Program-made: the position numbers and the translations under genes
Assembly (NCBI GenBank): GCA_019916065.1
Contig: CM034241.1
Location: 17,783,228-17,847,227, forward strand
Reading direction: 5' to 3'
DNA from: Vitellaria paradoxa
Taxonomy: Eukaryota > Streptophyta > Magnoliopsida > Ericales > Sapotaceae
Length of the DNA: 64,000 nt
Shown here: positions 1 through 11,854 of the stretch, in pieces
Position numbering within the stretch: the stretch's first letter is position 1
Layout: each line of letters begins with the position of its first letter
Notes under the pieces: model-generated
Told to the model about the DNA's origin: nothing
Databases searched by the model: none
The model's input: the letters and a program-made list of their open reading frames with translations, nothing else

Positions 1-131
1 AATCCATCTATATCTATACTCTTATATAACTATGGGAGATTGTTGATGGATTGATACGCGCTTCCTTTTTGTTATCTTATTTTTTATTTTTTAATTTTTT
101 GATAAATTTAATAATAATAAGTTATTTAAAG

Positions 132-357
132 TAATTAAGGATAATATTACAAGATCTGATTCTAATGATGATAAATCTCAAAAATCATGACATAACTCAC
201 AATTATCATATTAATTGTGTAATTCTGTTTTATGTAAATATGAAAAGTGTATTATGCCACGATATATCCTGTAACTTGCATATAATAGGTGTCATTCTAA
301 TGTAAGGATCGCACAGAAAATTTTTGTTCAATTATTATTTAGTCACAAATCCATTCA
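132..357 (+). repeat. 5' LTR of the old copia element
   Basis: This stretch matches the split 3' LTR (11772-11854, 19459-19486 and 19944-20039), including the shared blocks ataatattacaagatctgat and cttgcatataataggtgtca with a few substitutions. It ends in CA at 357, directly before the primer-binding site. The left edge is approximate. Confidence 0.7.
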
Positions 358-369
358 TGGTATCATAGC
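358..369 (+). other. Primer-binding site of the old copia element
   Basis: The sequence tggtatcatagc directly follows the LTR. It matches the usual plant copia site tggtatcagagc, complementary to the 3' end of initiator-Met tRNA, with one difference. Confidence 0.7.
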
Positions 370-420
370 AATACCTTATGGATTAATATCCTCCCTTTTT
401 TTTTTTTTTTTGCTTCCACC

Positions 421-1005
421 ATGGATACTGACAACTCTTCATATTCGTTGTCTTTCAATACCATGGTGCATCTTATCTCCATTAAACTGAATTCGTCAAA
501 TTATATTTTATGGAGAAATCAACCTACTCCATTATTTTCAAGCCAATGTCTTATTGGCTACGTTGATGGTTCTATCAAATCCCCACCAGAAACAACTATA
601 GACAAGGATAATTAACAAGTTCCAAATCCACAGTGCATTTTTTTTTTTGGTAAGTAAATCCACGGTGCATTGCTTAGAAGTAGAAAGATCAGCATTTGTT
701 GAGTCTGACTTTTTCATACTTCATCGAAAAGACCATGGGTGAAGTTCTAGGTGCAACTTTGTCTCATCTTACTTGGTCCCTCCTTGAGCAAACGTTTGCT
801 CACAAATCCAAGGGCCAAGGAACTCTGCATCAAAGATGATCTGCAACTTATTAAGCACGGTAATCGATCAGTTTCAGATTATTCTCGTGATTTCAAAAAT
901 CTTTGTGATCAACTTGCAGCCATAAGGCGCTCGATTGACAATGTTGATAAGGTTCATTGGTTTCTTCGTGGGCTCAAATTTGATAAAGGAACTCTCACCC
1001 CATAG
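421..1005 (+). pseudogene. Copia gag remnant
   Basis: 421-612 encodes a copia gag N-terminus: a low-complexity start, then a KLNSSNYILWRNQ-like motif, as in UBN2/DUF4219 gag proteins (KLNGxNYxxW). 751-1002 continues with the gag helical region (YSRDFKNLCDQLAAI, then RGLKFDKG). The two parts are in different frames and the second ends in a stop. A 16-bp LINE-tail insertion at 640-655 lies between them. No zinc knuckle, protease or integrase follows. Confidence 0.7.
640..655 (-). mobile_element. Tail-only LINE insertion (16 bp) with target duplication
   Basis: The insert reads acttacc plus poly(A) on the minus strand, the same 3' end as the LINE at 15508-18202. It is flanked by two copies of aaatccacRgtgcatt (624-639 and 656-671) with one mismatch. 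Best explained as target-primed reverse transcription that stopped after only the tail had been copied. Confidence 0.65.
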
Positions 1006-1060
1006 TTTACAAATTTCATTTAGCTATTACACATTCTCTTGCAGCTGACTCTGGTGCTAA

Positions 1061-1221
1061 TTGGGTTGGGTGACCAAACACTCGTCGTTTCACATCAGTC
1101 TATGCTTTTTTCTTGATAAAAATTTAATCTGTTGGAGTGCCAAGAAACAACCCACTATCTCTCATTCCAGTACAAAATCAGAGTACCGTTCACCTGTCTT
1201 CACAGCTGCTAAAATCACTTG
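1061..1221 (+). pseudogene. Copia RNase H, first half, interrupted by the Sirevirus
   Basis: The translation shows the copia RNase H signature: a CFFLDKNLICWSAKKQ-like strand, then a QPTISHSSTKSEYR-like motif. The reading stops where the Sirevirus begins at 1222 and resumes at 11454. The 5-bp duplication acttg (1217-1221 and 11449-11453) marks the target. Confidence 0.75.
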
Positions 1222-2189
1222 TGAAAGTCTCAAATCTCACACAATAATATCCCAATCAAAATATTCACAGAAGAAAACAACAAGATAAACCAAAGAGACA
1301 CAAGAATTTGTTGATTAGGGTAAAAACACTCCTTAGAACACTAAGGAGAAAACAACCTCGGATCCTTAAGTGAATCAGACTAAACCTTCTTCACTATAAA
1401 ATCAGAGGTTACAAGATACATAAAGATGGATTACAAGTTGTCCCAACCAACTACCCATTGATCTACTTGCTTTAAGACCCATTCTAATCTTATTTCTTAG
1501 ACAACCCGTAATGCACCTCAGCCCATGAAGAAGAAGACCTTCAAAAACATGAAGAAGCTCACCCGATCTGATGCACACTCACAGATCTGAGCTGGTTGAT
1601 GATAAATCTTTTCCAAAGATGATTGGTGATGTCAAGAATCAAGCAAGCTAAGCACCACCGTCATCCCCTTTTGGTTTATTTCTCAAATAGGCTAAGTGAG
1701 TGTGACGTTCTGTCCAAAAGGTTAGGGTTAAGAAAAGAAAAGTTCTTTTTATATCAAAAGAGAGGGTTAAAAAAGTCATTTGGATAGATCTTAAAAAATT
1801 TGGACGTCATCACAGGCAGTTCATGGGCACAGACTGCGCATGAACTACTCACAAGACCCCCTTACATTCTAGAAAGAAATTTCCAAATGTCACAGGCATC
1901 TCGTGGCATGAACTTCTCACGAACTACTTGTGAGACTTCTCAACTTTCCAAACATTGACATTTTAAGTCCAAATGGGATGATCAAAGACTGTTGAACCAG
2001 TAACCACTTCTTTTCCAATTCCAATGCTGTTCTCAACCATCAACAAGGATGCTTAAACACTCTTTGGCGTATGTCTAAGCATCTAAAAACCTAACTTGTG
2101 ACATTCTCCAAAAACTAAGATGAACAATTACAAGCAAAGTGTTGTCTCAGATATTGCCAACACAAAAGCTAATCTAAATTGCACTTGCA
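1222..2189 (-). repeat. Sirevirus 3' LTR (left copy)
   Basis: 968 bp, running TG to CA on either strand. It aligns end to end with 10481-11448 and has the same length. It abuts the TSD acttg at 1217-1221 and the polypurine tract at 2190. Confidence 0.9.
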
Positions 2190-2203
2190 ATCTCCCCCTT
2201 TGG
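2190..2203 (-). other. Sirevirus polypurine tract
   Basis: On the minus strand ccaaagggggagat lies immediately before the 3' LTR, the expected plus-strand primer. Similar tracts occur nearby at about 2470-2480 and 2491-2503. Repeated polypurine tracts before the 3' LTR are a known Sirevirus trait. Confidence 0.8.
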
Positions 2204-4968
2204 CAATTCCAAGACAAAACACCCCAAGTCCCCAAATTACAACAACATAAAATAAAAAATAAAATGTCACAAGTTCTAATCCTAAGCAGCAACCACAACT
2301 GGAAGCCTAAAAAACATTTGTGATTAAGGGAGAATTGAATCTGATTGTAATTTTAAAGGGGAGCTGATGAATCGATCTGATTTTGAACTGCATTTGGGAT
2401 TTAGCAAGAATGTGAATGTGAATTGAATTGTTGTTACATCACTCTGAACCACTCTAAGACACTCTAAAACACTCCCCCTTAATCCCAAAAGGTCTCCCCC
2501 TTTTTGTTCGGAATTGACAAAGTAACATGCAACAATAAGCATTTTTCAGCAAAATTCAATGAAATTCAACAGTCAAAAAAAGCATTTCTCATCAGAAACA
2601 GTAAACAACTTGACTGAGTCTGCACATGAATTCATCATGAGAATACAAATAAAGCCCAACAATGAAGACTGGCAGTCGATCAAAATATCCAAAAGTAAGA
2701 AAAAACAATAACAAAAACAATAACAAAAGATGAAGAGTCAGGGTTGGACCTCACCTGAGATGAAGAGGAGGGTTTCGATGAGGGGCCACCATTGACATAT
2801 GCTGCCTTAATTCTGGGAGAGTTTGAAGACCCACCACTGGTGGAAGCACCCTTTTTCTTGTGCATGGCCGATTTGAGGGGGATTTTGGTCGATTTGGGTC
2901 TTGATCGATGATAGCCCTTGGGGAGTCTAATCTTTGCCATTGTTGTTGACTGGAACAAGGTTCTATGTAAGGATGAAGGTAAGTGAATTGGAGGATAATG
3001 AAAAGATAAAGTCCAAAGGACAAGGGTTTCTGATGAATCATGAGAGAGGGTATTGAGGTAACCTGATATAGGTATATACACAACCCTAAGACACACGCTC
3101 CCAGAAAGAGTGGAGAGGAGGAGTCCAAGATGATTTCAAGGATTCTTTCAAGATTAGATTTCTGATATTGAGGCATGAATGGGATTTTTAGAGGGTTAGG
3201 GTTTTATTATAACCAGATGAAGATGAAGAGTTCTGAGTATGAAACGACGTGAACAGTTAGAAATGATGGTACCCGTTTGTGGGAAATGGGAAGAAATTTA
3301 ATGCTTCGGCTAAACTTGAAACCCGTGTGTAAGATAAACACACAAAGCATAAAAACAACTAAATAGAAAAAGACACATGATAGGACACGTGTCACTTAAT
3401 CAAAATGCAAACAGGTATACCCCACATCCACTTTGGCAGAGAGGATCAGTTAGAAAGAGACCCAAGCCAATTAAAATTCAAAACATGGAAATGACATTAG
3501 CACATCAGCACAAATTTGTACCAAATCTGTACGGTACACTCAACAAATCAGAATATTGCCTGAGTTAGTCACACCACTTCTCACTCTGCAGCCAAGAGAA
3601 AATCAGTAGGGCATAAAAGGGATAAAATTAACCTGCCACTAGGAATTTACAAAAGACAAATAAGGACAAAAAAAAACTTTTTCCAAAAAAAAACCATTAA
3701 ATGATTAGCCCAAACCAAACATACCCCTCAGAGTTTATGAGAGTCAGTAAGAGAATTCCGTGCCCACAACAATCACATAAAATTCCCACAACCCTTACAC
3801 AGAAACATATTTCATGATGCAGCAAATTTATACTAAAAGTCTGTCAACAAAACCACTATTAATGAAAATACTTTCTCACATAGATTTATCTCAACATAGA
3901 AGGATTGATACAGACAATTAGAGTTATGAATAAAAATCAATTGTTTGAACACACAGCTTCAATTAAGAGTCAAAATACTAAATTTTCAGAATTCATAAAA
4001 ACAAGATATTGACATACACAATAAATCATTGACTCAATGTCCATATCCTTGTAAAAATCTTTTAAAAATACACATAATGGGCAGAGAAGTACTTCAAATA
4101 AGACTTTAATTCCACACAAATGTTTTTCAATTAACTCGATCGACATCTCGAGACATGATACTAGTTGTAGAACCACATTCAAATTCTCTAGAAGATGTCT
4201 ATTTGGAAGTCAAACCAATCAATTGCCCAACAATAAAAACACAACAGCTTTCTCAAATTCTGAGAAATGAAATTTGATATTGCAATTTAAATTCAATCAT
4301 CCTTATCTCTCCAAAGTAGAATAAAATTTAATGAGTGCAATGTGATGATAGTTTTCACACTTTTCTCTTTTTTTTTTCCTTTTATTTTCCACCTTCAACT
4401 CCTTTTTGAAGAACGTTAGAGAACAAAGTGGTAACCCTTTTCATCACTTTAATTGGGAAACAAACTCAACAACTTTAATATTCCCAACATTTGTAACTTG
4501 GAATAGAGTGAATTGTGGGCTAATCAATTATGGGTCAATCCAAGGTTAACATCACACTAGGAATTCAAGAAAGTTTCCATCTCCTTTGACCATGTGTTTG
4601 ACATCAACCAAGTTAAGAGTAAAACATAAATGTGATCTTAATAATCAACATTTTGAACACAATCTCCACACACCATGAGATTAAAAAAGAAATCTACAAA
4701 AACAAGATAATTGGCCAAAAATTGAAAGTGTAAGGAAATATCAAGTTCAAACAAATTCTTACTCCTTTGAATATTTCAAAACCTAAAAGACACAATATGA
4801 TCTCACTTTCAATTTGAGTTCATAGCAATAATTGTGAGATCATTTATTCTCAAAATTGAGATAAACTATTCAAGAAGTATCACTTCAAGATTTGAATACT
4901 CCAAGACATGAACGAAGATATTCAAATCTTGAAGCTTCTAATGGTTTTGTGAACATATCAGCAAGTTG
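2204..4968 (-). other. Sirevirus region between pol and 3' LTR, possible extra ORF
   Basis: About 2.8 kb with no pol domain, where many Sireviruses carry a non-conserved or envelope-like gene. The only sizeable reading frames lie at 3096-2680 and 3176-2751 (minus). The former contains a basic, Ser-rich stretch starting MAKIRLPKGYHRSRPK and ending hydrophobic. I recognise no envelope domain and both frames are short, so this is probably a decayed remnant. 4100-4968 shows no supported coding. Confidence 0.45.
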
Positions 4969-7900
4969 TTAATCAGTGGGAATGTGCTCCAAACTTAGCA
5001 CTTGTCTCTCAACAAGATCTCTAATGAAGTGATACCTTATGTCAATGTGTTTTGTGCGAGAGTGTTGAACATGATTTTTAGAAATATTGATTGCACTCAT
5101 GTTATCACAAAACAAAGACATAGTACCTTGATTTATTCCATAATCTGAAAGCATCTGCTTCATTCACAAAATTTAAGCACAACAGCTCCTGGCTGCAATG
5201 TACTTGGCCTCGGCTGTAGAGAGAGAGATAGAGTTTTGCTTTTTTCCATGCCAAGCCACCAAGTTTCCTCCTATGTAAAAGCAACCTCTAGATGTGCTTT
5301 TTCGATCATCACAACACCCTACCCAATCTGTATCTGAATAGCAAGAAATTTCTGAAGAAGAATAATTAGAAACCATATGCCATAATCTAGAGTCCCATTT
5401 ACATAATGAATAATGCGTTTGACAGCTGTCAAATGAGACTCTTTGGGACAGGATTGATACCTAGCACAAATGCCTACACTAAAGGCAATGTCTGGACGAC
5501 TAGTAGTCAAGTACAATATGCTACCAATCATGCTTCGGTATAGAGTTTGTTCAACACTCTTCCCAAATCCATCCTTGTTCAGTTTGGTAGTTGTGCCCAT
5601 GGGAGTCCTAGCATGCTTAGTTGTTGAGAGTCCAAACTTTTGAACCAATTTTCTTGCATACTTGGATTGAGATATGAAAATGCCATTTTTCAATTGTTTA
5701 ATTTGCAACCCCAAAAAAAAAAAAATAGCTCACCAACCATGCTCATTTCAAATTGGCTTTTCATGAGTTCAGCAAATTTTAAGGCATATTTTTCTGAAGT
5801 TGAGCCAAAAACAATGTCATCCACATAAATTTGTGCAATGGTAATTTCCTTAGAGTCTCTATGGATGAACAATATTTTGTCTACACTTCCCCTTGAAAAT
5901 TTTGACTCTACCAAAAATTTGGTAAGTCTCTCATACCATTCTCTAGGAGCTTGTTTTAAACCATACAAGACCTTATTTAAACAAAACACATGATTGGGAT
6001 GTTTAGGATCAATAAAACCTTTTGGTTGCTCAACAAAAACTTCTTCTTGCATAAAACCATTCAGGAAGGTACTTTTCACATCCATTTGAAAAAGTTTGAA
6101 TCCTAAGTAGCAAGAATTTTTTTTTTTTTTTACCCAGCGGGGTAGCACAGTGGATTCAAGGTTCATGCCAGAGTCGTAAACTCGGACTGGACGTGATTTC
6201 AAGTCTTGCTGAGAGCACCTCGCTTACTGAAGTGGGATGGGCAAAAGGGTTGGCGTCTACCATTCCCCTGGTTTACCTATCGGCTACACGGTCCATTAAG
6301 GATTGTAATAAACTGGTAGCGTTCCGGGTCACCAAAAAAAAAAGTAACAAGAAATGGCCAACAAAATCCGAATTGATTCTAGTCTAGCCACGGGTGCAAA
6401 AGTCTCATCAAAATCTACTCTTTCAACTTTAGTGTACCCCTGTACAACTAGTCTAGCTTTGTTTCTAACAATAGTGCCAAATTCATTGGTTTTGTTTTTG
6501 AAAATCCATTTGGTCCCTATGACATTAACATCACTAGGTCTAGACACAAGTTCCCAAACTTCATTTCTAGAAAATTGTTCTAATTCTTCATGCATGGCAT
6601 TAATCTAATGAGAGTCAAGAAGAGCCTCTTTAACATTTTTAGGCTCAATGCATGATGTATAACACAAGTAAGTTACCTCATTGCGAACTTGCCTCCTAGT
6701 TTTCATAGGGGTTGTTATCTCACCAATGACTTGTGTTAATAGATGATTCAGCTTCACTCTTGATGAGGTATTAAGAGTCAAGTGTTGATTCTCATCCTCA
6801 TTTTCTTCTTCCTCATCTCTCGACAGATTTCCATTTGCCTCAACTTCAACTTCCTTTTGATTTTCTCGGTATTCTAGCAAAGATTCTTCATGTGGATAGA
6901 TGGTGAATTCTCGTTCATCCTCACTTGAATTTAACCTACAAGCAGAATTAATAGGATCATCATCGACAACAACATTTATGGACTCCATAACAGTTGAATG
7001 TTTCAAATTAAAAACTCTATAGGCTCTACTGTTTGTGGAGTAACCAAGAAAAATCCCTTCATCACATCTTGCATCAAATTTACCCAAGGACTCTCTATCA
7101 CGATAAATGTAACATTTGCTCCCAAAGATGTGAAAATATTTAACACTTGATTTCTTACCATTTCAAAGTTCATATGAAGTGGCTTTAGTTCTCGTCTCAC
7201 AAAAACTCTGTAGCTAATGTAACAAGCAGTGTTTAAGGCCTTAGCCCAAAACTTCAAAGGTATTTTCTTACCATGCAACATGACACGAGTCATTTCTTGG
7301 AGAACTCTGTTCTTTCTTTCAACAACCCCATTTTGTTGAGGTGTTTTAGGAGCAGAGAATTCATGCAAAATACCACACTCGTCACAAAAATTGGAAAACT
7401 CAGAATTTTCAAATTCTTTTCCATGATCACTTCTCAATCTAATGATCCTACCAATCTTAACACCTTTTTCATTTTGAAGTCTATTGCACAAGGATTTAAA
7501 AGATAGAAATGTGTCAGATTTTTCTCTTAAAAAATTTACCCAAGTGAATCTAGAAAAGTCATCAACCATCACAAAAATGTATTTTTTGCCACCTAAACTT
7601 TCAGTCCTTATAAGACCCATTAAGTCAACATGCACAAGCTCTAAGGGAGAATAAGTAGCTATTCTATTGGTCTTCTGTGAATAGCCTTTGTTTGTTTCCT
7701 TTTCTGACATGGTCCACAAACAACTTTCTTAACTTTTGCTAGTTTTGGCAACCATTTCACAATCTCGGACTTAGACAATCTTGTAAGGTCTCGATAATTC
7801 ACATGTCCAAGCCTTTGGTGCCAAAGTTCTGTGGTGTCATCCTGTGCAACATTACAAGTCAAGCTTTTGTTAGTGGAAAGCCCATAACAATTATCTGAAG

Positions 7901-8697
7901 TTCTAACTCCCTTCAACACCACATTGTTATCCTTGTCTAGAATTGAGCATTCATTTTTAGCAAACATAACATTATGAATCACAAATTTGACTAATGCTAA
8001 TCAAATTTGCTTTTAAACCATCAACATACAACACATCCTTAAGTTTACGAAGACCCGGATGATCAATGCATCCAATTCCAAGAATTTTGGATTTGCTACC
8101 ATCATCAAATGTGACTGAACCTTTATCACAATCAACCAAAGAAGAAAACATGGAGTTGACACCACACATGTGCTTAGAGCATCCACTATCCAAGTACCAC
8201 ATGTTGGAATTTTGAGCTCTAAATGCTGTGTGTGCAACAAAGCAATTCAATTCATCACATCTAATCCATGCTTTTCTACCTTTGCTTTTTGAAGACATTT
8301 TACCTTTGAAAACTATTTTTGAAATGATCTTGGTATTGGATTTAGACACTCCTCCATTAGAATTATTTCTTTTTGGTTTGAATGGAGCTCGGATGTCATT
8401 ACCATCATGAAATTGAAGACCATTGAACCTATTAGACAAGAATTCTTTTCCTTTAAAACCTTTGTTAGGATTAACTTTGGATTTAACATAATCCAATGGC
8501 AATCCATGCAATTTGTGACAAAATGGTCTTATGTGTCCTCTAATGCCACGATGATGACATATCCGAGCAAATTTCTTAGAATGTGTAACATTTGAGGAAT
8601 ACGAGTCAGATTTAATGAGATTTTTACCTTCAAAACCTGAAAAGTAGTTGGAAGAAGCATTACCTCGAATATGCTTTTTCACCTTACTTGCATCCAA
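4969..8697 (-). pseudogene. Sirevirus pol (protease, integrase, RT, RNase H), broken
   Basis: Order on the minus strand: a CHHRGIRGH-type zinc motif (about 8580); protease active site WYLDSGCSKHMCG (about 8190); GAG-pre-integrase HQRLGHVN (about 7810); integrase catalytic core with VDDFSRFTW and TPQQNGVVERKN (7719-7003); RT start TKWIFKNK (6595-6329); RT palm with YVDDIVFGS (about 5815); RNase H DTDWVGC (about 5330) and a CDNMSAINISKN-like C-terminus (to 4969). Breaks are a SINE between the first and second RT motifs, plus frameshifts or stops around 7980, 7690, 7050, 6600, 5700, 5340 and 5170. The DSG and YVDD motifs survive although the frame does not. Confidence 0.85.
6117..6342 (+). mobile_element. 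tRNA-derived SINE inserted in Sirevirus RT
   Basis: A 226-bp insert flanked by agtaRcaagaa (6106-6116 and 6343-6353, one mismatch). The target duplicates codons of the RT 'SCYL' region, which proves insertion into pol. An A-box-like tagcacagtgg (6143-6153) and a weak B-box-like gatttcaagtctt (about 6195) suggest a tRNA head. The 3' end is tcacc plus poly(A). An unexplained run of T precedes the head. Not a functional tRNA gene. Confidence 0.7.
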
Positions 8698-8736
8698 TAA
8701 CTCTTTTTGTCGAAAACTTTGGCTTCTTCCTAAATC

Positions 8737-10423
8737 TCATTTTGATTGGTCTTTTTCAGCTTTTGCAACTCTTGGTGTGGGGTGAAAATTGCTTGACTTG
8801 TTCTCAGTTTTCATAGTTGCTGGGACAAATTTAATTGGGCCATTTCCTTGGCTTGAAGAAGAAGAAGGCAGCTTTATACATCCAATCCCAGCTCTATCAT
8901 TAGGACATCTTTGAGCTTCCGAAATGTCCTCCAACTTCTTGGTTCCAGCATCCCACTTCTTAAAAGAACTAGAAACCTTTGCAATTTTCTCCTTCAATTC
9001 TTCAACTTCTTTTTCCAATGTCACATTCAAGAAAGTCAAGTTTTCTTCATTTCTTTTCAACCTCTCAACCATTTTCTCCAATTCACCAACATGTGATTTA
9101 TGGCTTTCAACTTCACTTTTCAAACTCTTTTTCTCACATTCAACTTTGTTTACTTTGGAAAGTGCTTTGGCCTTTTGCTTTGCTAGAGTTAGTGATTGTT
9201 GGTATAACTCATTATATTTATCTTACAACACATCAAACTTATTTTGAATGTCTTCTTCAAAATCTGAATCAGAAGTGACATTCTCATCGCTTTCATCAAG
9301 ACTTATCTGAGAAACACTAATTTCTGAATTTTTCTCTGGAGAACAATCATCAGCTTTCACCATAAACGTTAGCACATTTGAAGAGTCATCCTCAGAACCA
9401 GATGAATCATCATCAATTTGGTCTTCGTCAGTCTTTGAATCATCTTCGTTATCCCAAGAAGCATTAAAAACTTTCTTGTTTCTTCTCTTCATCCTATTTG
9501 CACATTCATTAGCACAATGTCCATACCCTTTACATTCAAAGCATTGCTTCTCACTGGATTTCTCTTCTTTTTTCTCAGTTTTGATACCTTCAGTAGCCTT
9601 TTTCTTTCCTTTAAAGAACTTTGACTTGTTTTGAGGAGGCTTTTTGAAAAAACTTTTGAACTTCTTGACAAGGAAAGTAATATCCTCAGCACTCACTTTT
9701 GAGGTCTCTATTCCTTCTTTCTCATCTTCACATACTGAACTTAAGGCAATTCCTTTGTTCCTCTTATTTTGATTCACATTAACTTCATAAGTTTGTAGAG
9801 AACCAACTAACTCTTCAACCATCATTTGATCTACATCTTTACTTTCCTCAATAGCTGTAACATTTGGCTGAAACCTATCAGGTAATGACCTTAAAATCTT
9901 GTGAACAATCTTTGATTGTGGATAAGTTTCACCAAGATTTGCTGAGGAATTTACAATATCACTGAGCTTAATATAAAACTGATCAAATGTCTCATTTTCA
10001 GCATACAGATTACCTCAAAGGCAGTCGTGAATCTTTGTAACTTGGCTATTTTCACTGCTGTAGTTCCTTCATAGGTCACTTGAAGAATATCCCAAGCTTC
10101 TTTGCAACTTCATAGTTAGAAATTCTTCTGAACTCTTCCTGAGAAACACTACAAAAAAATGCATTCAAAGCTTTACTATTCCATCCAGCAGCCTCATGAT
10201 CAGTGGAAGACCAATCCCTTTTAGCTTTCGGTGTGAGGTTAGTCTCACTCACAGTAGGTAGTCTCCATCCATCAGCAACAGAATCCCAGACTCGTTCATT
10301 AATAGACTTGATAAAAGCTCTCATCCTTGCTTTCCAGTAGTGATAGTTAGAGCCGTCAAGGAATGGAGGCCTAACAGTTGATTGTCCCTCTCTTTGGCTA
10401 TCTATGGATACTATATGGACCAA
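8737..10423 (-). pseudogene. Sirevirus gag, frameshifted
   Basis: It starts at the ATG at 10423, about 40 bp inside the primer site. The N-terminal part (10423-10076) shows a RPPFLDGSNYHYWKARM-like motif and a conserved WSSTDHEAAGWNSKAL stretch typical of UBN2 gag. Reading then moves through other frames to 9825-9223, which has an acidic region and a zinc knuckle CFECKGYGHCANEC (about 9545-9504). An in-frame TAA at 9223 precedes a Glu/Lys-rich coiled coil (9123-8900) and a basic tail ending at 8737. Coiled coil after the knuckle fits Sirevirus gag. Confidence 0.8.
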
Positions 10424-10465
10424 CTCTCAGACAGAAAGTCTAGACACAAAGCAGAGAGCACCCAA

Positions 10466-10478
10466 TGCCTTGATACCA
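10466..10478 (-). other. Sirevirus primer-binding site
   Basis: On the minus strand tggtatcaaggca lies two bases after the 5' LTR. It is complementary to the 3' end of initiator-Met tRNA, as in most plant copia elements. Confidence 0.8.
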
Positions 10479-10480
10479 CT

Positions 10481-11448
10481 TGAAAGTCCCAAATCTCACA
10501 CAATGGTATCCCAATCAAAACATTTACAGATGAAAACAACAAGATAAATCAAAGAGACACAAGGATTTGTTGACTAGGGTAAAAAAACTCCTTAGAACAC
10601 TAAGGAGAAAACAACCCCAGATCCTTAAGCAAATCAGACTAAACCTTCTTCACTATAAAATCAGAGGTTACAAGATACATAGAGATGGATTACAAGTTTT
10701 CCCAACCAACTACCCGTTGATCTACTTGCCTTAAGACCCATTTTAACCTTATTTGCTAGACATCCCGCAGTGCACCTCAGCCTATGAAAAAGATGACCTT
10801 CAAAAACATAAAGAAGCTCACCCGATCTGATGCACACCTACAGATCTAAGCTGGTTGATGATAAATCTTTTCCAAAGATGGTTGGTGATGTCAAGAATCA
10901 AGCAAGCTAAGCACCATCGTCCTCCCCTTTTGGTTATTTCTCAAATAGGCTAAGTGAGTGTGACGTTCTATCCAAAAGGTTAGGGTTAAGAAAAGAAAAG
11001 TTCTTTTTATATCAAAAGAGAGGGTTAAAAAGGTCATTTGGATAGATCTTAAAAAATCTGGACGTCGTCACAAGCAGTTCGTGGGCACAGACTGCACATG
11101 AACTGCTCACAAGACCCCCTGATATATTGGACAGAAATTTCCAAATGTAACAGGCATCTCATGGGTATGAACTTCTCACAAACTGCTTGTGAGACTTCCC
11201 AACTTTATGGACAGTGACATGTTAAGTCCAAATGGGATGATCAAAGACTGTTGAACTAGTAACCACTTCTCTTCCAATTCTAATGCTTTTCTCAACCATC
11301 AACAAGGATGCTTAAACACTCTTTGGCGTATGTCTAAGCATCTAAAAACCTAACTTGTGACATTCTCCAAAAACTAAGATGAACAATTACAAGCAAAGTG
11401 TTGCCTCGGATATTACCAACACAAAAGCTAATCTAAATTGCACTTACA
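10481..11448 (-). repeat. Sirevirus 5' LTR (right copy)
   Basis: 968 bp matching 1222-2189 throughout with scattered substitutions. It would carry the element's promoter, reading leftward. It is followed by the TSD acttg at 11449-11453. Confidence 0.9.
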
Positions 11449-11453
11449 ACTTG

Positions 11454-11737
11454 GTTAACTAATCTTCTTCGAGAGCTTCAGCGGCCTACTTCTTCTCCGG
11501 ATGTGGTATTCTGTGATAATAAAAGTGCTATCTTCTTATCACATAATCCTGTTGTGCGTTCTTGGTCTAAACATATTACTTTGGATTATCATTACATCTG
11601 TGAACAAGTTAAAGCTAGTGTTCTTCGAGTCCACTTTGTCTCATCATCATCTCAAGTGGCTGACATTTTTTTACCAAAAGTCTTCCTCAACAATAATTTT
11701 CTCAGGCTTCACACTAAGCTCACCCATGCATAGTGTT
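11454..11737 (+). pseudogene. Copia RNase H, second half, after the Sirevirus
   Basis: Continues the domain broken at 1221: LLRELQRP, then FCDNKSAIFLSHNP, then a KHITLDYHYICEQV-like motif and a SSSSQVADIF-like C-terminus, the normal end of copia pol. The DNKSA block carries the last catalytic Asp region of RNase H. It is followed by a purine stretch and the 3' LTR. Non-functional. Confidence 0.75.
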
Positions 11738-11771
11738 CCCAGTACCTCCACAATTCACTTGGGGCAGAGGA

Positions 11772-11854
11772 TATTAAGGATAATATTGTAGGATCTGATA
11801 CTCATAATGATAAACCCATAAATCATAGCATGACTCATAGTTATCAAAATAATT
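11772..11854 (+). repeat. 3' LTR of old copia, left piece
   Basis: Matches the 5' LTR from 132 onward (attaaggataatatt, ggatctgat, then aatgataaa). It is cut at 11854 by the CACTA element. The LTR resumes at 19459, is cut again by a MITE at 19487, and finishes at 19944-20039. Confidence 0.75.

Larger units (their letters stand above)
1222..11448 (-). mobile_element. Sirevirus-type Ty1/copia retrotransposon, full length, decayed
   Basis: A 10,227-bp element on the minus strand with two 968-bp LTRs (1222-2189, 10481-11448), perfect 5-bp target duplications (acttg), a primer site at 10466-10478 and a polypurine tract next to the left LTR. On the minus strand the order is gag with zinc knuckle and coiled coil, protease, integrase, reverse transcriptase and RNase H, the copia order. 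SIRE1-like features are the gag opening, the RNase H end, and a long (about 2.8 kb) region between pol and the 3' LTR with several polypurine-like tracts. Frameshifts, stops and a SINE in RT make it non-coding as it stands. Confidence 0.9.

Noticed and set aside
2680..3176. Envelope gene in the Sirevirus
   Set aside because: The position fits, but the frames are short and show no recognisable envelope domain, so it is reported only as a possible extra ORF.
6143..6210. Possible tRNA gene
   Set aside because: Only A and weak B boxes are present, no cloverleaf is evident, and it belongs to an insertion with target duplications and poly(A).
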